Below, one piece after another: positions 54,621 through 63,380 of a stretch of DNA of 64,000 nucleotides (position 1 is its first letter; each line of letters opens with the position of its first letter). The notes below the pieces were generated by a model that did not search any database, had not been told where the DNA came from, and saw only the letters and a list, made by a program, of their open reading frames with translations. This DNA is from Blautia hydrogenotrophica DSM 10507 (GTDB lineage: Bacteria > Bacillota > Clostridia > Lachnospirales > Lachnospiraceae). Made by a program: the position numbers and the translations under genes. Where the stretch lies: assembly GCF_034356035.1 (NCBI RefSeq), contig NZ_CP136423.1, positions 1,612,001 to 1,676,000 of the forward strand. Direction: 5' to 3'.

Positions 54621-56488
54621 GTATAACCTGTAGAGAAGATTTGTTGAAAAAAAGAGAGGAAGCGCAGGCTTCGATTCAGTCTTATACTTGTCGGGTTCTT
54701 GTCTGTTCAGGTACCGGCTGTATGGCTTCCGGTGCGCAGAAAATTTATGATGAGATGAGTCTGCTGTGCAAAGATTTGGAAGGCGTGAAAATCGAAATGC
54801 AAAAAGATCTTCCTCATCTGGGTGTAGTAAAGACCGGATGTCAGGGACTTTGTGAATTAGGGCCTTTGATGCGGATTGAGCCTTATAATTACCAGTATGT
54901 AAAGGTACAGCCGGAAGACTGTCGGGAGATTGTGGAAAAGACAATTATGGCCGGACTTCCGATTGAACGTCTGTTTTACAGCCATGGTGAAAATATTTAT
55001 GAGCATCCGCAGGACATTCCGTTTTTGAAGCTCCAGACGAGAATCGTGCTGGAAAACTGCGGAAATATTGACGCTGAGTCCATTGACGAGTACATTGCGA
55101 TTGGGGGATTTTCTGCACTGTCCAAAGCGCTATTTGAGATGACTCCTGAGACCGTAATTGATGAAGTGGATAAATCAGGGCTTCGCGGACGAGGTGGAGC
55201 AGGATTTCCTGCCGGAAAGAAATGGAAACAGGTGGCAGGGCAGCCTGAGAAAACCAGATATGTGGTCTGTAATGGAGATGAGGGAGATCCGGGAGCTTTT
55301 ATGGATGGCTCCGTGATGGAAGGCGATCCCTATAAGATGATTGAGGGAATGACAATTGCTGCCTATGCAGTGGGAGCACAGGAAGGATATATCTATGTGC
55401 GTGCCGAATATCCTCTTTCTGTGGCCAGACTGAAAAAGGCCATGAGGCAGGCGGAAGAGTATGGGTTATTAGGAGATCATATTTTAGGCACAGACTTTTC
55501 ATTCCATTTACATATCAACCGTGGTGCGGGAGCTTTCGTCTGCGGAGAAGGTTCCGCTCTGACTGCTTCCATTGAAGGAAACCGTGGTATGCCGCGTGTA
55601 AAACCGCCTCGTACGGTAGAAAAGGGCTTGTGGGAGAAGCCGACCGTTCTCAACAACGTGGAGACCTATGCCAATGTTCCAAAGATTATTTTGGAAGGTG
55701 CAGATTGGTTCCGCACGATTGGAACAGAGAAAAGCCCCGGAACAAAGACGTTCTCCTTGACTGGCTCTATTGAGACGACGGGTCTGATCGAGGTGCCTAT
55801 GGGAACGACTCTGCGCCATATTATCTATGATATCGGCGGAGGTTTAAAAAGTGGTGCAGCCTTCAAGGGAGTGCAGATTGGAGGTCCTTCAGGGGGATGT
55901 CTGACGGAAGAACATCTCGACCAGCCATTGGATTTTGACGCGGTGAAAAAATTTGATGCGATTATGGGTTCCGGCGGCTTGGTTGTCATGGATGAGAACA
56001 CCTGTATGGTTGAGGTGGCGCGTTTCTTTATGAGCTTTACCCAGCGTGAGAGCTGTGGAAAATGTGTTCCTTGTCGTGAGGGGACGAAACGTATGCTGGA
56101 AATTCTGGAGAGAATTGTGGAAGGCAAAGGCGAGCTAAAGGATTTGGACCAGCTAGAGGAGCTGGCGGAGATGGTGCGCAGCATGGCTCTTTGTGGTCTC
56201 GGCAAGAGTGCTCCGCTGCCCGTCATCAGTACACTGAAGCGTTTCCGCGAGGAGTATGAGGAGCATATCATAAATAAGAAATGTCGTGCAAAAGTCTGTA
56301 CAGCACTGCGTCAGTTCCATATTAATCCTGAATTCTGTAAGGGCTGCGGCAAGTGTGCGAAGAATTGTCCGACCGGGGCGATTACCGGTGCCCGGAAGCA
56401 TCCTTACACGATTAACAATGATCTGTGTATCAAGTGTGGCAACTGTAAGGACAACTGTGCGTTCGACGCAGTCTATGTGGAAGCGTAA
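54617..56488 (+). CDS. hydB: Electron-bifurcating hydrogenase subunit HydB (NuoF-like), set 2
   Basis: A 623-residue FMN/NAD(H) subunit with the same architecture as set 1: CSGTGCMASGAQ and TGCQGLCELGP for [2Fe-2S], GLRGRGGAGFPAGKKW and NGDEGDPGAFMDG for FMN/NAD, ESCGKCVPCREGT for [4Fe-4S], and a C-terminal ferredoxin (CKGCGKCAKNCP, CIKCGNCKDNC). Divergence from set 1 is spread through the protein, so the two sets are old paralogues or separately acquired. Confidence 0.95.
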   Translation: MSITCREDLLKKREEAQASIQSYTCRVLVCSGTGCMASGAQKIYDEMSLLCKDLEGVKIEMQKDLPHLGVVKTGCQGLCELGPLMRIEPYNYQYVKVQPEDCREIVEKTIMAGLPIERLFYSHGENIYEHPQDIPFLKLQTRIVLENCGNIDAESIDEYIAIGGFSALSKALFEMTPETVIDEVDKSGLRGRGGAGFPAGKKWKQVAGQPEKTRYVVCNGDEGDPGAFMDGSVMEGDPYKMIEGMTIAAYAVGAQEGYIYVRAEYPLSVARLKKAMRQAEEYGLLGDHILGTDFSFHLHINRGAGAFVCGEGSALTASIEGNRGMPRVKPPRTVEKGLWEKPTVLNNVETYANVPKIILEGADWFRTIGTEKSPGTKTFSLTGSIETTGLIEVPMGTTLRHIIYDIGGGLKSGAAFKGVQIGGPSGGCLTEEHLDQPLDFDAVKKFDAIMGSGGLVVMDENTCMVEVARFFMSFTQRESCGKCVPCREGTKRMLEILERIVEGKGELKDLDQLEELAEMVRSMALCGLGKSAPLPVISTLKRFREEYEEHIINKKCRAKVCTALRQFHINPEFCKGCGKCAKNCPTGAITGARKHPYTINNDLCIKCGNCKDNCAFDAVYVEA

Positions 56489-56503
56489 GAAGGAGGGAAC
56501 AGA

Positions 56504-58192
56504 ATGGGAACAATGACGATTGACGGTAGAAAGATTGAATTTACCGATGAGAAAAATGTGCTTTCCGTGATTCGGAAAGCTGGAATTAATATACCGACTC
56601 TGTGTTATCATTCCGAACTGTCTACTTTCGGAGCCTGTCGTCTGTGTACAGTGGAAGACGGCAGAGGCAAAATGTTTGCGTCTTGCTCTGAGGAGCCCAG
56701 GGATGGAATGGTGATTCATACCAACACAGGAAAATTGAGAAAATATCGAAAATTGATTGTGGAATTATTGTTGGCAGCTCACTGCCGTGACTGTACAACC
56801 TGCGTAAAAAGCGGGGAATGTGTGCTTCAAGAGCTAGCACACCGTCTGGGTGTCAAACAAGTTCGCTTTGAGAATACCAGAGAGCAAAGAGAGCTGGATT
56901 TCAGTTCTCCTTCGATTGTCAGAGATCCGAACAAGTGTATTCTCTGTGGAAACTGTGTCAGAGCCTGTTCAGAGATTCAGGGAATTGGCTGTATTGGCTT
57001 TGCTTTCCGAGGAACGGAGGCTATGGTGATGCCGGCATTTGACAAGAAAATCAGCGAGACAGATTGTGTCAATTGTGGTCAATGCCGGGTATACTGTCCG
57101 ACAGGGGCGATTTCCATCCGTACCAATACTGGTTCTGTCTGGGAAGCGCTGAATGATGAGAATGTTCGGGTGGTCGCTCAGATCGCGCCGGCTGTCCGGG
57201 TAGCCGTGGGAGATTACTTTGGATTGCCGAAGGGCAGAAGCGTGATGGGTAAGATTGTAAATGTGCTGCATCGGATGGGATTTGATGAAGTGTATGATAC
57301 CAGTTTCAGCGCGGACTTGACAATCATGGAAGAGTCTGCTGAGTTTCTGAATAGAGTTCAAAAAGGAGAGAATCTGCCGCTGATGACTTCCTGCTGTCCG
57401 GCATGGGTGAAATTTGTGACAGACCAGTATCCTGAATATGTGAAGAACGTGTCCACCTGCCGTTCACCTCAGGGAATGTTATCAGCGGTGATCAAAGAAT
57501 ATTTCCGTGATCCGCAAAATGCACAGGGAAAGAAGACTGTAATGGTATCTATTATGCCTTGTACCGCAAAGAAAATGGAAGCAGAACGTCCAAACAGCTA
57601 TACAAAAGGGGAAAAGGACACGGATATTGTGATCACGACCACAGAGCTAATTCGAATGATTCGGACTTCAGGAATTGATTTTGCGGCTGCGGAGCCAGAA
57701 GCCTGTGATATGCCATTTGGATTTGGTTCTGGTGGCGGTGTGATTTTTGGAGTCACCGGCGGTGTGACCGAGGCAGTGTTAAGACGCCTGAATCCAGACC
57801 ACAGCAAGACTACGATTGAGAATATTGCTTCCTGCGGCGTACGAGGGGAAGAGGGAATCAAAGAGTTCTCCGTACCTTACAATGGTATGGAAGTGAAAAT
57901 TTGCGTAGTTAACGGCTTGGGCAATGCACGCACAGTAATGGAACAGGTGAAATCCGGTGAGAAAGAGTATCATCTCATCGAGGTTATGGCTTGTAGACGT
58001 GGATGTATCATGGGTGGTGGCCAGCCGACCAGAGCCGGCGAGAGGACCAAAGCAGCCAGAGCCAAAGGGTTATATAATGCGGACAACACGATGATTATCA
58101 AAAAGTCTGATGAAAATCCTCTGGTGCTGGAGCTGTACAATGGTCTGCTGAAGGGAAAAGAACACGAATTATTGCACAACGATAGTTATTGA
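56504..58192 (+). CDS. hydA: [FeFe]-hydrogenase catalytic subunit HydA of the bifurcating complex, set 2
   Basis: A 562-residue catalytic subunit. An N-terminal [2Fe-2S] domain (TLCYHSELSTFGACRLC), a His/Cys [4Fe-4S] site, a ferredoxin region (CILCGNCVRACSE, CVNCGQCRVYCP) and the H-cluster domain are present. L1 is TSCCPAW (C297-C298), L2 is MPCTAKKME, and L3 reads MACRRGCIMGGGQP, with Arg-Arg where set 1 has Pro-Gly. It ends the operon at a strong terminator. Differences from set 1 at the active site suggest distinct kinetics or redox bias. Confidence 0.95.
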   Translation: MGTMTIDGRKIEFTDEKNVLSVIRKAGINIPTLCYHSELSTFGACRLCTVEDGRGKMFASCSEEPRDGMVIHTNTGKLRKYRKLIVELLLAAHCRDCTTCVKSGECVLQELAHRLGVKQVRFENTREQRELDFSSPSIVRDPNKCILCGNCVRACSEIQGIGCIGFAFRGTEAMVMPAFDKKISETDCVNCGQCRVYCPTGAISIRTNTGSVWEALNDENVRVVAQIAPAVRVAVGDYFGLPKGRSVMGKIVNVLHRMGFDEVYDTSFSADLTIMEESAEFLNRVQKGENLPLMTSCCPAWVKFVTDQYPEYVKNVSTCRSPQGMLSAVIKEYFRDPQNAQGKKTVMVSIMPCTAKKMEAERPNSYTKGEKDTDIVITTTELIRMIRTSGIDFAAAEPEACDMPFGFGSGGGVIFGVTGGVTEAVLRRLNPDHSKTTIENIASCGVRGEEGIKEFSVPYNGMEVKICVVNGLGNARTVMEQVKSGEKEYHLIEVMACRRGCIMGGGQPTRAGERTKAARAKGLYNADNTMIIKKSDENPLVLELYNGLLKGKEHELLHNDSY

Positions 58193-58210
58193 TAGTAGTT
58201 GGAAAAGTAA

Positions 58211-58245
58211 AAAAGCGGGGCAATGAAAAATTGCCCCGCCTTTTT
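58211..58245 (+). terminator. Terminator after hydA2
   Basis: GCGGGGCAAT and ATTGCCCCGC pair perfectly around GAAAA and are followed by CTTTTT. Confidence 0.92.
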
Positions 58246-58273
58246 GGTGTGGTGGGAGGCAGTAAATTCTGTC

Positions 58274-58303
58274 TTGTCTCGGAATGGGGTTTTATGGTAA
58301 AAT
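58274..58303 (+). promoter_or_regulatory. Candidate promoter for the membrane protein gene
   Basis: TTGTCT (58274-58279), 18-base spacer, TAAAAT (58298-58303). Confidence 0.6.
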
Positions 58304-58335
58304 CGTGCAGAAGTAAGAAGTGAGGAAAGAAGAAT

Positions 58336-59370
58336 ATGGCGAGTTGTCTGCAGACGCTGCTTTGGGGAGGAATCGTCCCAACGGCAGCTGGGCTGATCTT
58401 TACAAAACATAGAAAAGAGAATATCTGGGCAGCAGCTTTTTTGTTTGGGTATGGCTTATTGTTTGCTGTGTCTGAGTTGCTGATTTTGACGATGACTTTC
58501 CTTAGACAGCCATTTCATCGGCTAGTGTGGATTTGGGTGGTGGTCGCAGTAGGAGCGGCTCTTTGGGGAATTGTCAGAAGTATTGTGGGAAGAAAAGTGC
58601 AGCTTTTGCTTTTTTTTAAGTCTGCGAAGATCTCCACAATCTATTTTTGGATAGCGTTGCTGGTCATCGCGTTTCAAATTGCCGTGTCCGTATTTGGAGC
58701 ACATATGGATGCAGACGATGCATTCTATGTGGGGACTGCGACGACGACGCTGCAAGAGGATTCTCTGTATCAGATCAATCCTTATACGGGAGGGGAATAT
58801 CAGGGAATACCCACTCGCTATATATTGTCGCCGTTTCCCATTTATCTATCTGTAATGAGTGAATTGACAGGGATACATCCTGCTGTCATGGCCCACAGAA
58901 TTTTTCCGATTATTTTTTATGTATTGGCCTATACAGCTTATTATCTGCTGGGTAAAACGTTATTTCAAAAGAATACGAGGGCCCAGGGGCAGTTTTTGCT
59001 ATTCTGTGCATTAATTCAGATGAGTTTTTACTATAGCGTGTACACTTCGTCTACCTTTTTTTTAGTACGGATTTGGCAAGGAAAAGCATTTTTGGCGTCA
59101 GTGTTATTGCCGGTGATCTTTTATCTTTGTTTGGAGCTTTTTCGAGAGGCGACACGGGAGATTTCCTGGTGGGTTTTAGGATTTTTTTGTATGGCGGCAT
59201 GCCTGGCCTCAAGTATGGGAATTATGCTAGTGCCGGTCATGGTGGGGATTTTTGCGTTTTTATACGGAGTTTTGGAGTGGAAATGGATGAGAGTCGGCAA
59301 GGCTTTCTTGTGTATTCTGCCGTGCCTGCTCTTAGGGATGGTTTACATTTTACTAGTCCTAAAAGGTTGA
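58336..59370 (+). CDS. N-terminal part of a large multi-spanning membrane protein, DUF6077-like
   Basis: A 344-residue frame with about eight or nine hydrophobic segments and a conserved-looking extracellular stretch FGAHMDADDAFYVGTATTTL, reminiscent of DUF6077-type or glycosyltransferase-like membrane proteins. It ends at TGA 59368-59370. The same reading frame resumes after a second TGA at 59404-59406 and continues as the next entry, which supplies the missing transmembrane and soluble tail. It is either half of a broken gene or a genuine shorter protein. The family call is tentative. Confidence 0.6.
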   Translation: MASCLQTLLWGGIVPTAAGLIFTKHRKENIWAAAFLFGYGLLFAVSELLILTMTFLRQPFHRLVWIWVVVAVGAALWGIVRSIVGRKVQLLLFFKSAKISTIYFWIALLVIAFQIAVSVFGAHMDADDAFYVGTATTTLQEDSLYQINPYTGGEYQGIPTRYILSPFPIYLSVMSELTGIHPAVMAHRIFPIIFYVLAYTAYYLLGKTLFQKNTRAQGQFLLFCALIQMSFYYSVYTSSTFFLVRIWQGKAFLASVLLPVIFYLCLELFREATREISWWVLGFFCMAACLASSMGIMLVPVMVGIFAFLYGVLEWKWMRVGKAFLCILPCLLLGMVYILLVLKG

Positions 59371-59418
59371 GAGTCGACAGAAAAAGAAGGAGTATGGTTG
59401 CAATGAGGGGGCGAGAAG

Positions 59419-60189
59419 ATGGAGGAAATGTTGCGGATATCGGCGGAAACTTGGCAGTCTTATTGGGGTGAGGGTTACGGAAGTATTCTGACCGCTGTCA
59501 GTTTTCTATATCTTTTACTTTTTCCGGGAGAGAGAAAGAATCGAAAAGCCTTGGCGGGATATACAGTGGTATTCTTGTTTTTGTACTTTTTTCCGTATAC
59601 TGCAAAAGTCATCAGTGCTTGTATCGGAGAAATGGTGTACTGGAGAGTACTCTGGCTGTTGCCAGCGATGTTTTTGATTGCGGCGGCGTGTACTTCATTC
59701 GTGCAGAAGTTTCAGGGAGGGTTTGCGAATGGTTTTATAGTGGCATTGCTGGCAGTGGCGATTGTATTTTGCGGGAGAAATGTATATTTTCATGGGGCTT
59801 ATGAGCTGTCAGCCAACGCTGAGGAAGTACCGGAGCAAGTGGAGAGAATTTGCGATCTTCTGCGTCAGGATCAGCCTGATGGGGAGATACGAATGGCGAC
59901 TACAGAGTCTATCGCCACTTATGTGAGGGTATATGACGCGGGAATCCGAATGCCCTATGGCAGGGGAGGAAAGGGTGCCGGAGGATGGTACAAGAGGACA
60001 CTTTATGAAAACATAATGGCTCCAGATGTAAATGTAAAAATGGTCATCTACTGTGGAAAAAAGGGAGGCTGGAAATACTTGGTACCTGAGCTGAGAGATT
60101 CGTCAAAGGTGCAGATATTTTTGAACTATGGCTATGAATGTCTTGGCAATGTGGATGACTACTATATTTTCCGGGACCCGTCGATTTAG
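59419..60189 (+). CDS. C-terminal part of the interrupted membrane protein
   Basis: A 256-residue frame in the same phase as the preceding entry. It has three or four transmembrane segments (about residues 22-120) and then a soluble domain of about 130 residues ending NVDDYYIFRDPSI. The first ATG has only a weak upstream GGCGAG, and the GGAGG lies inside the codons after it, so independent translation looks poor. Together with the upstream part it would make one protein of about 610 residues. I read it as the 3' half of a gene split by two stop codons. Confidence 0.55.
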   Translation: MEEMLRISAETWQSYWGEGYGSILTAVSFLYLLLFPGERKNRKALAGYTVVFLFLYFFPYTAKVISACIGEMVYWRVLWLLPAMFLIAAACTSFVQKFQGGFANGFIVALLAVAIVFCGRNVYFHGAYELSANAEEVPEQVERICDLLRQDQPDGEIRMATTESIATYVRVYDAGIRMPYGRGGKGAGGWYKRTLYENIMAPDVNVKMVIYCGKKGGWKYLVPELRDSSKVQIFLNYGYECLGNVDDYYIFRDPSI

Positions 60190-60261
60190 GAATAATGGGA
60201 TTCCCCTTTGCATAAACTATAGCAATACATCGTATTGCAGGATGTGCAAGGGGGATTTATT

Positions 60262-61731
60262 ATGGACAATTTTCAAGTGTACAAAGATATACAAGCCCGC
60301 ACAAAAGGCGAGATTTACATAGGGGTTGTCGGCCCTGTCCGTACTGGAAAATCTACTTTTATCCGGCGCTTTATGGAACAGATGGCATTGCCAGTACTAG
60401 AGGAAGAACAGAGAAAAGAAGTGCAGGACCAGTTGCCTTTGAGCGGTTCAGGAAAGCTGATTACCACTGTGGAGCCTAAATTCATACCGAAAGATGCGGT
60501 GAGTGTTACCTTAAGTCAGGATACTCAGGTGAAAGTTAGACTCATTGATTGTGTCGGTTTTTTGGTTCAGGATGCAGCGGGAAATATGGAAGAGGGCAAA
60601 GAACGCATGGTGAAGACACCTTGGGCTGCCAAAGAAATTCCATTCCATGAAGCTGCGGAGACTGGGACTCAAAAGGTGATTCAAGAACATTCCACGATTG
60701 GTCTCGTGGTCACAAAGGATGGGTCATTTGGGGAGATCCCCAGGGAGAATTATATCCCGGCAGAGGAGAGGACGATCCAGGAGCTGAAAAAACAGGGCAA
60801 GCCGTTTTTGGTTTTGGTGAATTCCCAGAAACCATACCAGGAAGATACTTTAAAGCTGGCCCGGCAGATCGAAGAAAAATATCAGGTTTGTACGGTGACA
60901 GCCAACTGTGAACAACTGCGCAGGGAAGATGTGGTGCGGATTTTAGAAAAGGTACTCTATGAATTTCCAGTTTGTCAAATTCAATTTTTTATACCGAAGT
61001 GGGTGGAGATGCTTCCATCGGACCAGGAATTAAAAAATCAGTTGTTGAACCAGATTCGCAGTCTGATGGAGAAAATGCATAAAATTCGGGATATTTCACA
61101 GGAGACCGTTCAGCTAGAAGGTCCATACGTACAGGAGACTCTGTTGGAAAAGGTGGACTTGGCCACAGGAGTTGTCAAGGTACGTGTACAGATCAAGGAA
61201 GAATTTTATTATCAGATGTTAAGCCAGATGACAGGGATTCCTATGGAAAGCGAGTATGAATTGGTACACACGATGAAAGAATTCGCGAAAATGAAAGAAG
61301 AGTACAGTCAGGTGCAGTCGGCAATGGAAGCAGTCAGAGGCTGTGGCTATGGTGTTGTGATTCCGAAGTTAGAAGAGATTCAGATGGAGGAACCGTCTGT
61401 GATTAAACAAGGAAATAAATATGGGGTGAAGATGAAGTCGAAAAGTCCCTCTATTCACATGATAAAAGCAAATATCGAGACGGAGATCGCGCCGATTGTG
61501 GGAACGGAGGAACAGGCGAAGGACTTGATTTCTTATATTCAGGAGAGTGAGTCGCGGGGAGAGAGTATTTGGGAGACAAATATTTTTGGAAAATCCATTG
61601 AGCAGTTGGTGGAGGATGGAATCCGCACGAAAATCGCAGCGATCAGTGAAGAGAGCCAGGTGAAGCTTCAAGATACTATGCAGAAAATTGTCAATGACAG
61701 CAAAGGCGGACTGGTATGCATTATTATTTAA
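60262..61731 (+). CDS. spoIVA: Stage IV sporulation protein A
   Basis: The ATPase that polymerises on the forespore surface and anchors the spore coat. The 489 residues begin MDNFQVYKDIQARTKGEIY and carry the Walker A GPVRTGKSTFIRRFM. The long coiled-coil middle (about 250-350) and the C-terminal segment ending KGGLVCIII are family-typical. The start follows AAGGGGG. It implies the organism or its lineage can sporulate. SigE control would be expected, but I could not place a convincing promoter. Confidence 0.95.
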   Translation: MDNFQVYKDIQARTKGEIYIGVVGPVRTGKSTFIRRFMEQMALPVLEEEQRKEVQDQLPLSGSGKLITTVEPKFIPKDAVSVTLSQDTQVKVRLIDCVGFLVQDAAGNMEEGKERMVKTPWAAKEIPFHEAAETGTQKVIQEHSTIGLVVTKDGSFGEIPRENYIPAEERTIQELKKQGKPFLVLVNSQKPYQEDTLKLARQIEEKYQVCTVTANCEQLRREDVVRILEKVLYEFPVCQIQFFIPKWVEMLPSDQELKNQLLNQIRSLMEKMHKIRDISQETVQLEGPYVQETLLEKVDLATGVVKVRVQIKEEFYYQMLSQMTGIPMESEYELVHTMKEFAKMKEEYSQVQSAMEAVRGCGYGVVIPKLEEIQMEEPSVIKQGNKYGVKMKSKSPSIHMIKANIETEIAPIVGTEEQAKDLISYIQESESRGESIWETNIFGKSIEQLVEDGIRTKIAAISEESQVKLQDTMQKIVNDSKGGLVCIII

Positions 61732-61753
61732 TGTGAGAATTCTGTGGAAAGCC

Positions 61754-61782
61754 TTGAAATCCTCAAAGAACTAGGCTATGAT
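61754..61782 (+). promoter_or_regulatory. SigA-type promoter for the cpsB-like gene
   Basis: TTGAAA (61754-61759), 17-base spacer, TATGAT (61777-61782), 42 bases before the start. Confidence 0.75.
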
Positions 61783-61823
61783 TACTTTGGCTGTATGATT
61801 AAAACTGGTTAGGAAGGATAAAA

Positions 61824-62534
61824 ATGCGAGGACTGTTTGATATACATTGCCATCTTGTGCCTTATGTAGATGATGGGGCTAGAGATATGGATGAGGCAAT
61901 AAAAATGTTGAAAATGGAATACAGACAGGGGGTCCGCTATATTATTGTGACCCCCCATTTTCGTCGAGACATGTTTGAGACTTCTATGGAGCAGATTCTC
62001 AAACAGTTTTTGCGGCTGAGGGAAATCGGAAAAAAGATAGGCATTCAGCTGTTTCTTGGCTGTGAATACCATGTGGACGACGGAATGGTGAGAATGTTGC
62101 GCGCGAAAGAAAGGCCCTGTATGGCTAGCTCCAGGTATGTTCTTGCGGAGTATCGCTATGATGTGAGCACGGAATATGTCAAGGAGAGCTTGGATGATTT
62201 GTTGAGAAACGGGTACCTTCCGATTATCGCCCATATAGAGAGATATACGGATGTCTGTGCAGACTGGGATTTTTTGGAAGAAATTGTGGATATGGGGGCT
62301 TTTATACAGGTAAACGCAGGCAGCATTATCGGAGATGGTGGAAGAAATGTCAAACGCTTTTGTAAGAAACTGATGAAAGAGGATTTGCTGCATTTTGTAG
62401 GCACGGATGCCCATAGAATTGACATACGCAGACCCATTATCAAACCTTGTGTGGACTATGTCATAAAGAAGATGGGGGAGGACTATGCCAGAGAAATTTT
62501 TGTAGAAAATCCAAGGAGGATTGTACTTCGGTGA
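61824..62534 (+). CDS. cpsB: CpsB/YwqE-type tyrosine-protein phosphatase (PHP fold)
   Basis: A 236-residue manganese-dependent phosphatase. PHP motifs are in order: FDIHCHLVPYVDDGA, VTPHFR, GCEYHVDDG, IAHIERY and GTDAHR. In other Firmicutes it dephosphorylates the BY-kinase that controls polysaccharide export. No capsule or kinase gene is next to it here, so its partner must be elsewhere. It has its own promoter. Confidence 0.88.
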   Translation: MRGLFDIHCHLVPYVDDGARDMDEAIKMLKMEYRQGVRYIIVTPHFRRDMFETSMEQILKQFLRLREIGKKIGIQLFLGCEYHVDDGMVRMLRAKERPCMASSRYVLAEYRYDVSTEYVKESLDDLLRNGYLPIIAHIERYTDVCADWDFLEEIVDMGAFIQVNAGSIIGDGGRNVKRFCKKLMKEDLLHFVGTDAHRIDIRRPIIKPCVDYVIKKMGEDYAREIFVENPRRIVLR

Positions 62535-62558
62535 GAAAAGTATCTATTTTGGAAATAG

Positions 62559-62587
62559 TTGAGAAATTTTGCTCAAAGTGATATGAT
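62559..62587 (+). promoter_or_regulatory. SigA-type promoter for the YcxB-like gene
   Basis: TTGAGA (62559-62564), 17-base spacer, TATGAT (62582-62587), 38 bases before the start. Confidence 0.72.
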
Positions 62588-62625
62588 GGTAATATCACCA
62601 TCAAGGGGAAACGGAGGAACAAAAG

Positions 62626-63171
62626 ATGACAGCGTTATATAAGGTGCGGACGGTCTATCAAAAGAAAGATGTCCTGAGGATGCAAAAGCTGGCAAATGAA
62701 AAGACAAGGAGAATGTTTTTTATCGCCGCAGTGGTGGCTTTGGTGGCGTCTTTGGTTTTGTTGTACTGGTCAAGTACTAGCGAAGGGCAGAATGTGGCTT
62801 TCTTTGGAATTTCAGCGAAATCCATCAGCATAGTTTTGGCGGTGGCTGTTGTGGCGTCGATGGTGTTGATTGTGCTACAGCCTTACCATCATACCAGAAA
62901 GATTTTGAAAGACAAAAAAGACCAGATGATCAAAGCGAATTTTTATTTTTACAAAAAAGGATTCCAATATGGATGGGGAGACAATTACCGTTCGATCTCT
63001 TATAAACAGGTGAGAGACTACCGTGAGATGGAGGATGGATATTTTTTTCAGGCTGAAGATGTGGTCTATTGGGTAAAAAAAGAGGATTTTGAAAGAGGGG
63101 ACAGCATGGAATTTTCGAAATTTATGGATTCTGTGATAAAGCAGCCCTCTCAGGAAAAAAAGAATAAATGA
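62626..63171 (+). CDS. YcxB-like membrane protein
   Basis: A 181-residue protein with two transmembrane helices (about residues 29-48 and 63-85) followed by a cytoplasmic YcxB-type domain (YFYKKGFQYGWGDNYRSISY, with the DGYFFQAEDVVYWVKK strand pattern). Function is unknown. It is a single gene bounded by its own promoter and terminator. Confidence 0.75.
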   Translation: MTALYKVRTVYQKKDVLRMQKLANEKTRRMFFIAAVVALVASLVLLYWSSTSEGQNVAFFGISAKSISIVLAVAVVASMVLIVLQPYHHTRKILKDKKDQMIKANFYFYKKGFQYGWGDNYRSISYKQVRDYREMEDGYFFQAEDVVYWVKKEDFERGDSMEFSKFMDSVIKQPSQEKKNK

Positions 63172-63178
63172 TTTTTAG

Positions 63179-63221
63179 TCGGAAGCGATGTCAGGAAAGT
63201 CTCTGTGCGCTTCCGATTTTT
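63179..63221 (+). terminator. Terminator after the YcxB-like gene
   Basis: TCGGAAGCG (63179-63187) pairs with CGCTTCCGA (63208-63216), followed by TTTTT. Confidence 0.88.
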
Positions 63222-63380
63222 AATGTGATAGGAAAGACCTTGTCACGCTAATGCGTGAAAGTCATTTCCTATCACATTAACGCTCCGCTGTGGATGCGCA
63301 CGCCGCAATGAGGGATTTTACCGCTTTGCGGTTGCGCGCAAAGTGGGACTGTACCTCTTAAGATTGAGGGGATAAGGGAG
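63220..63380 (+). repeat. Dispersed structured intergenic element, copy 4
   Basis: TTAATGTGATAGGAAA (63220-63235) and TTTCCTATCACATTAA (63265-63280) pair perfectly over 16 bases. Inner arms are TCACG/CGTGA. The conserved block GGATGCGCACGCCGCAAT and the ACCGC-TTT-GCGGT hairpin are present. The 3' closing half diverges after CAAAGTGGGAC, so the end is approximate. Confidence 0.82.

Noticed and set aside
59073..59471. A 132-codon frame overlapping the interrupted membrane protein
   Set aside because: It lies in another frame over a clear transmembrane coding pattern and has no ribosome binding site; it is an overlap artefact. I considered it as evidence of frameshifting, but the two halves already share one frame.
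60205..60240. Possible SigE promoter upstream of spoIVA
   Set aside because: GCATA and a CAATACAT-like box are present, but spacing and -10 match are too poor to claim.
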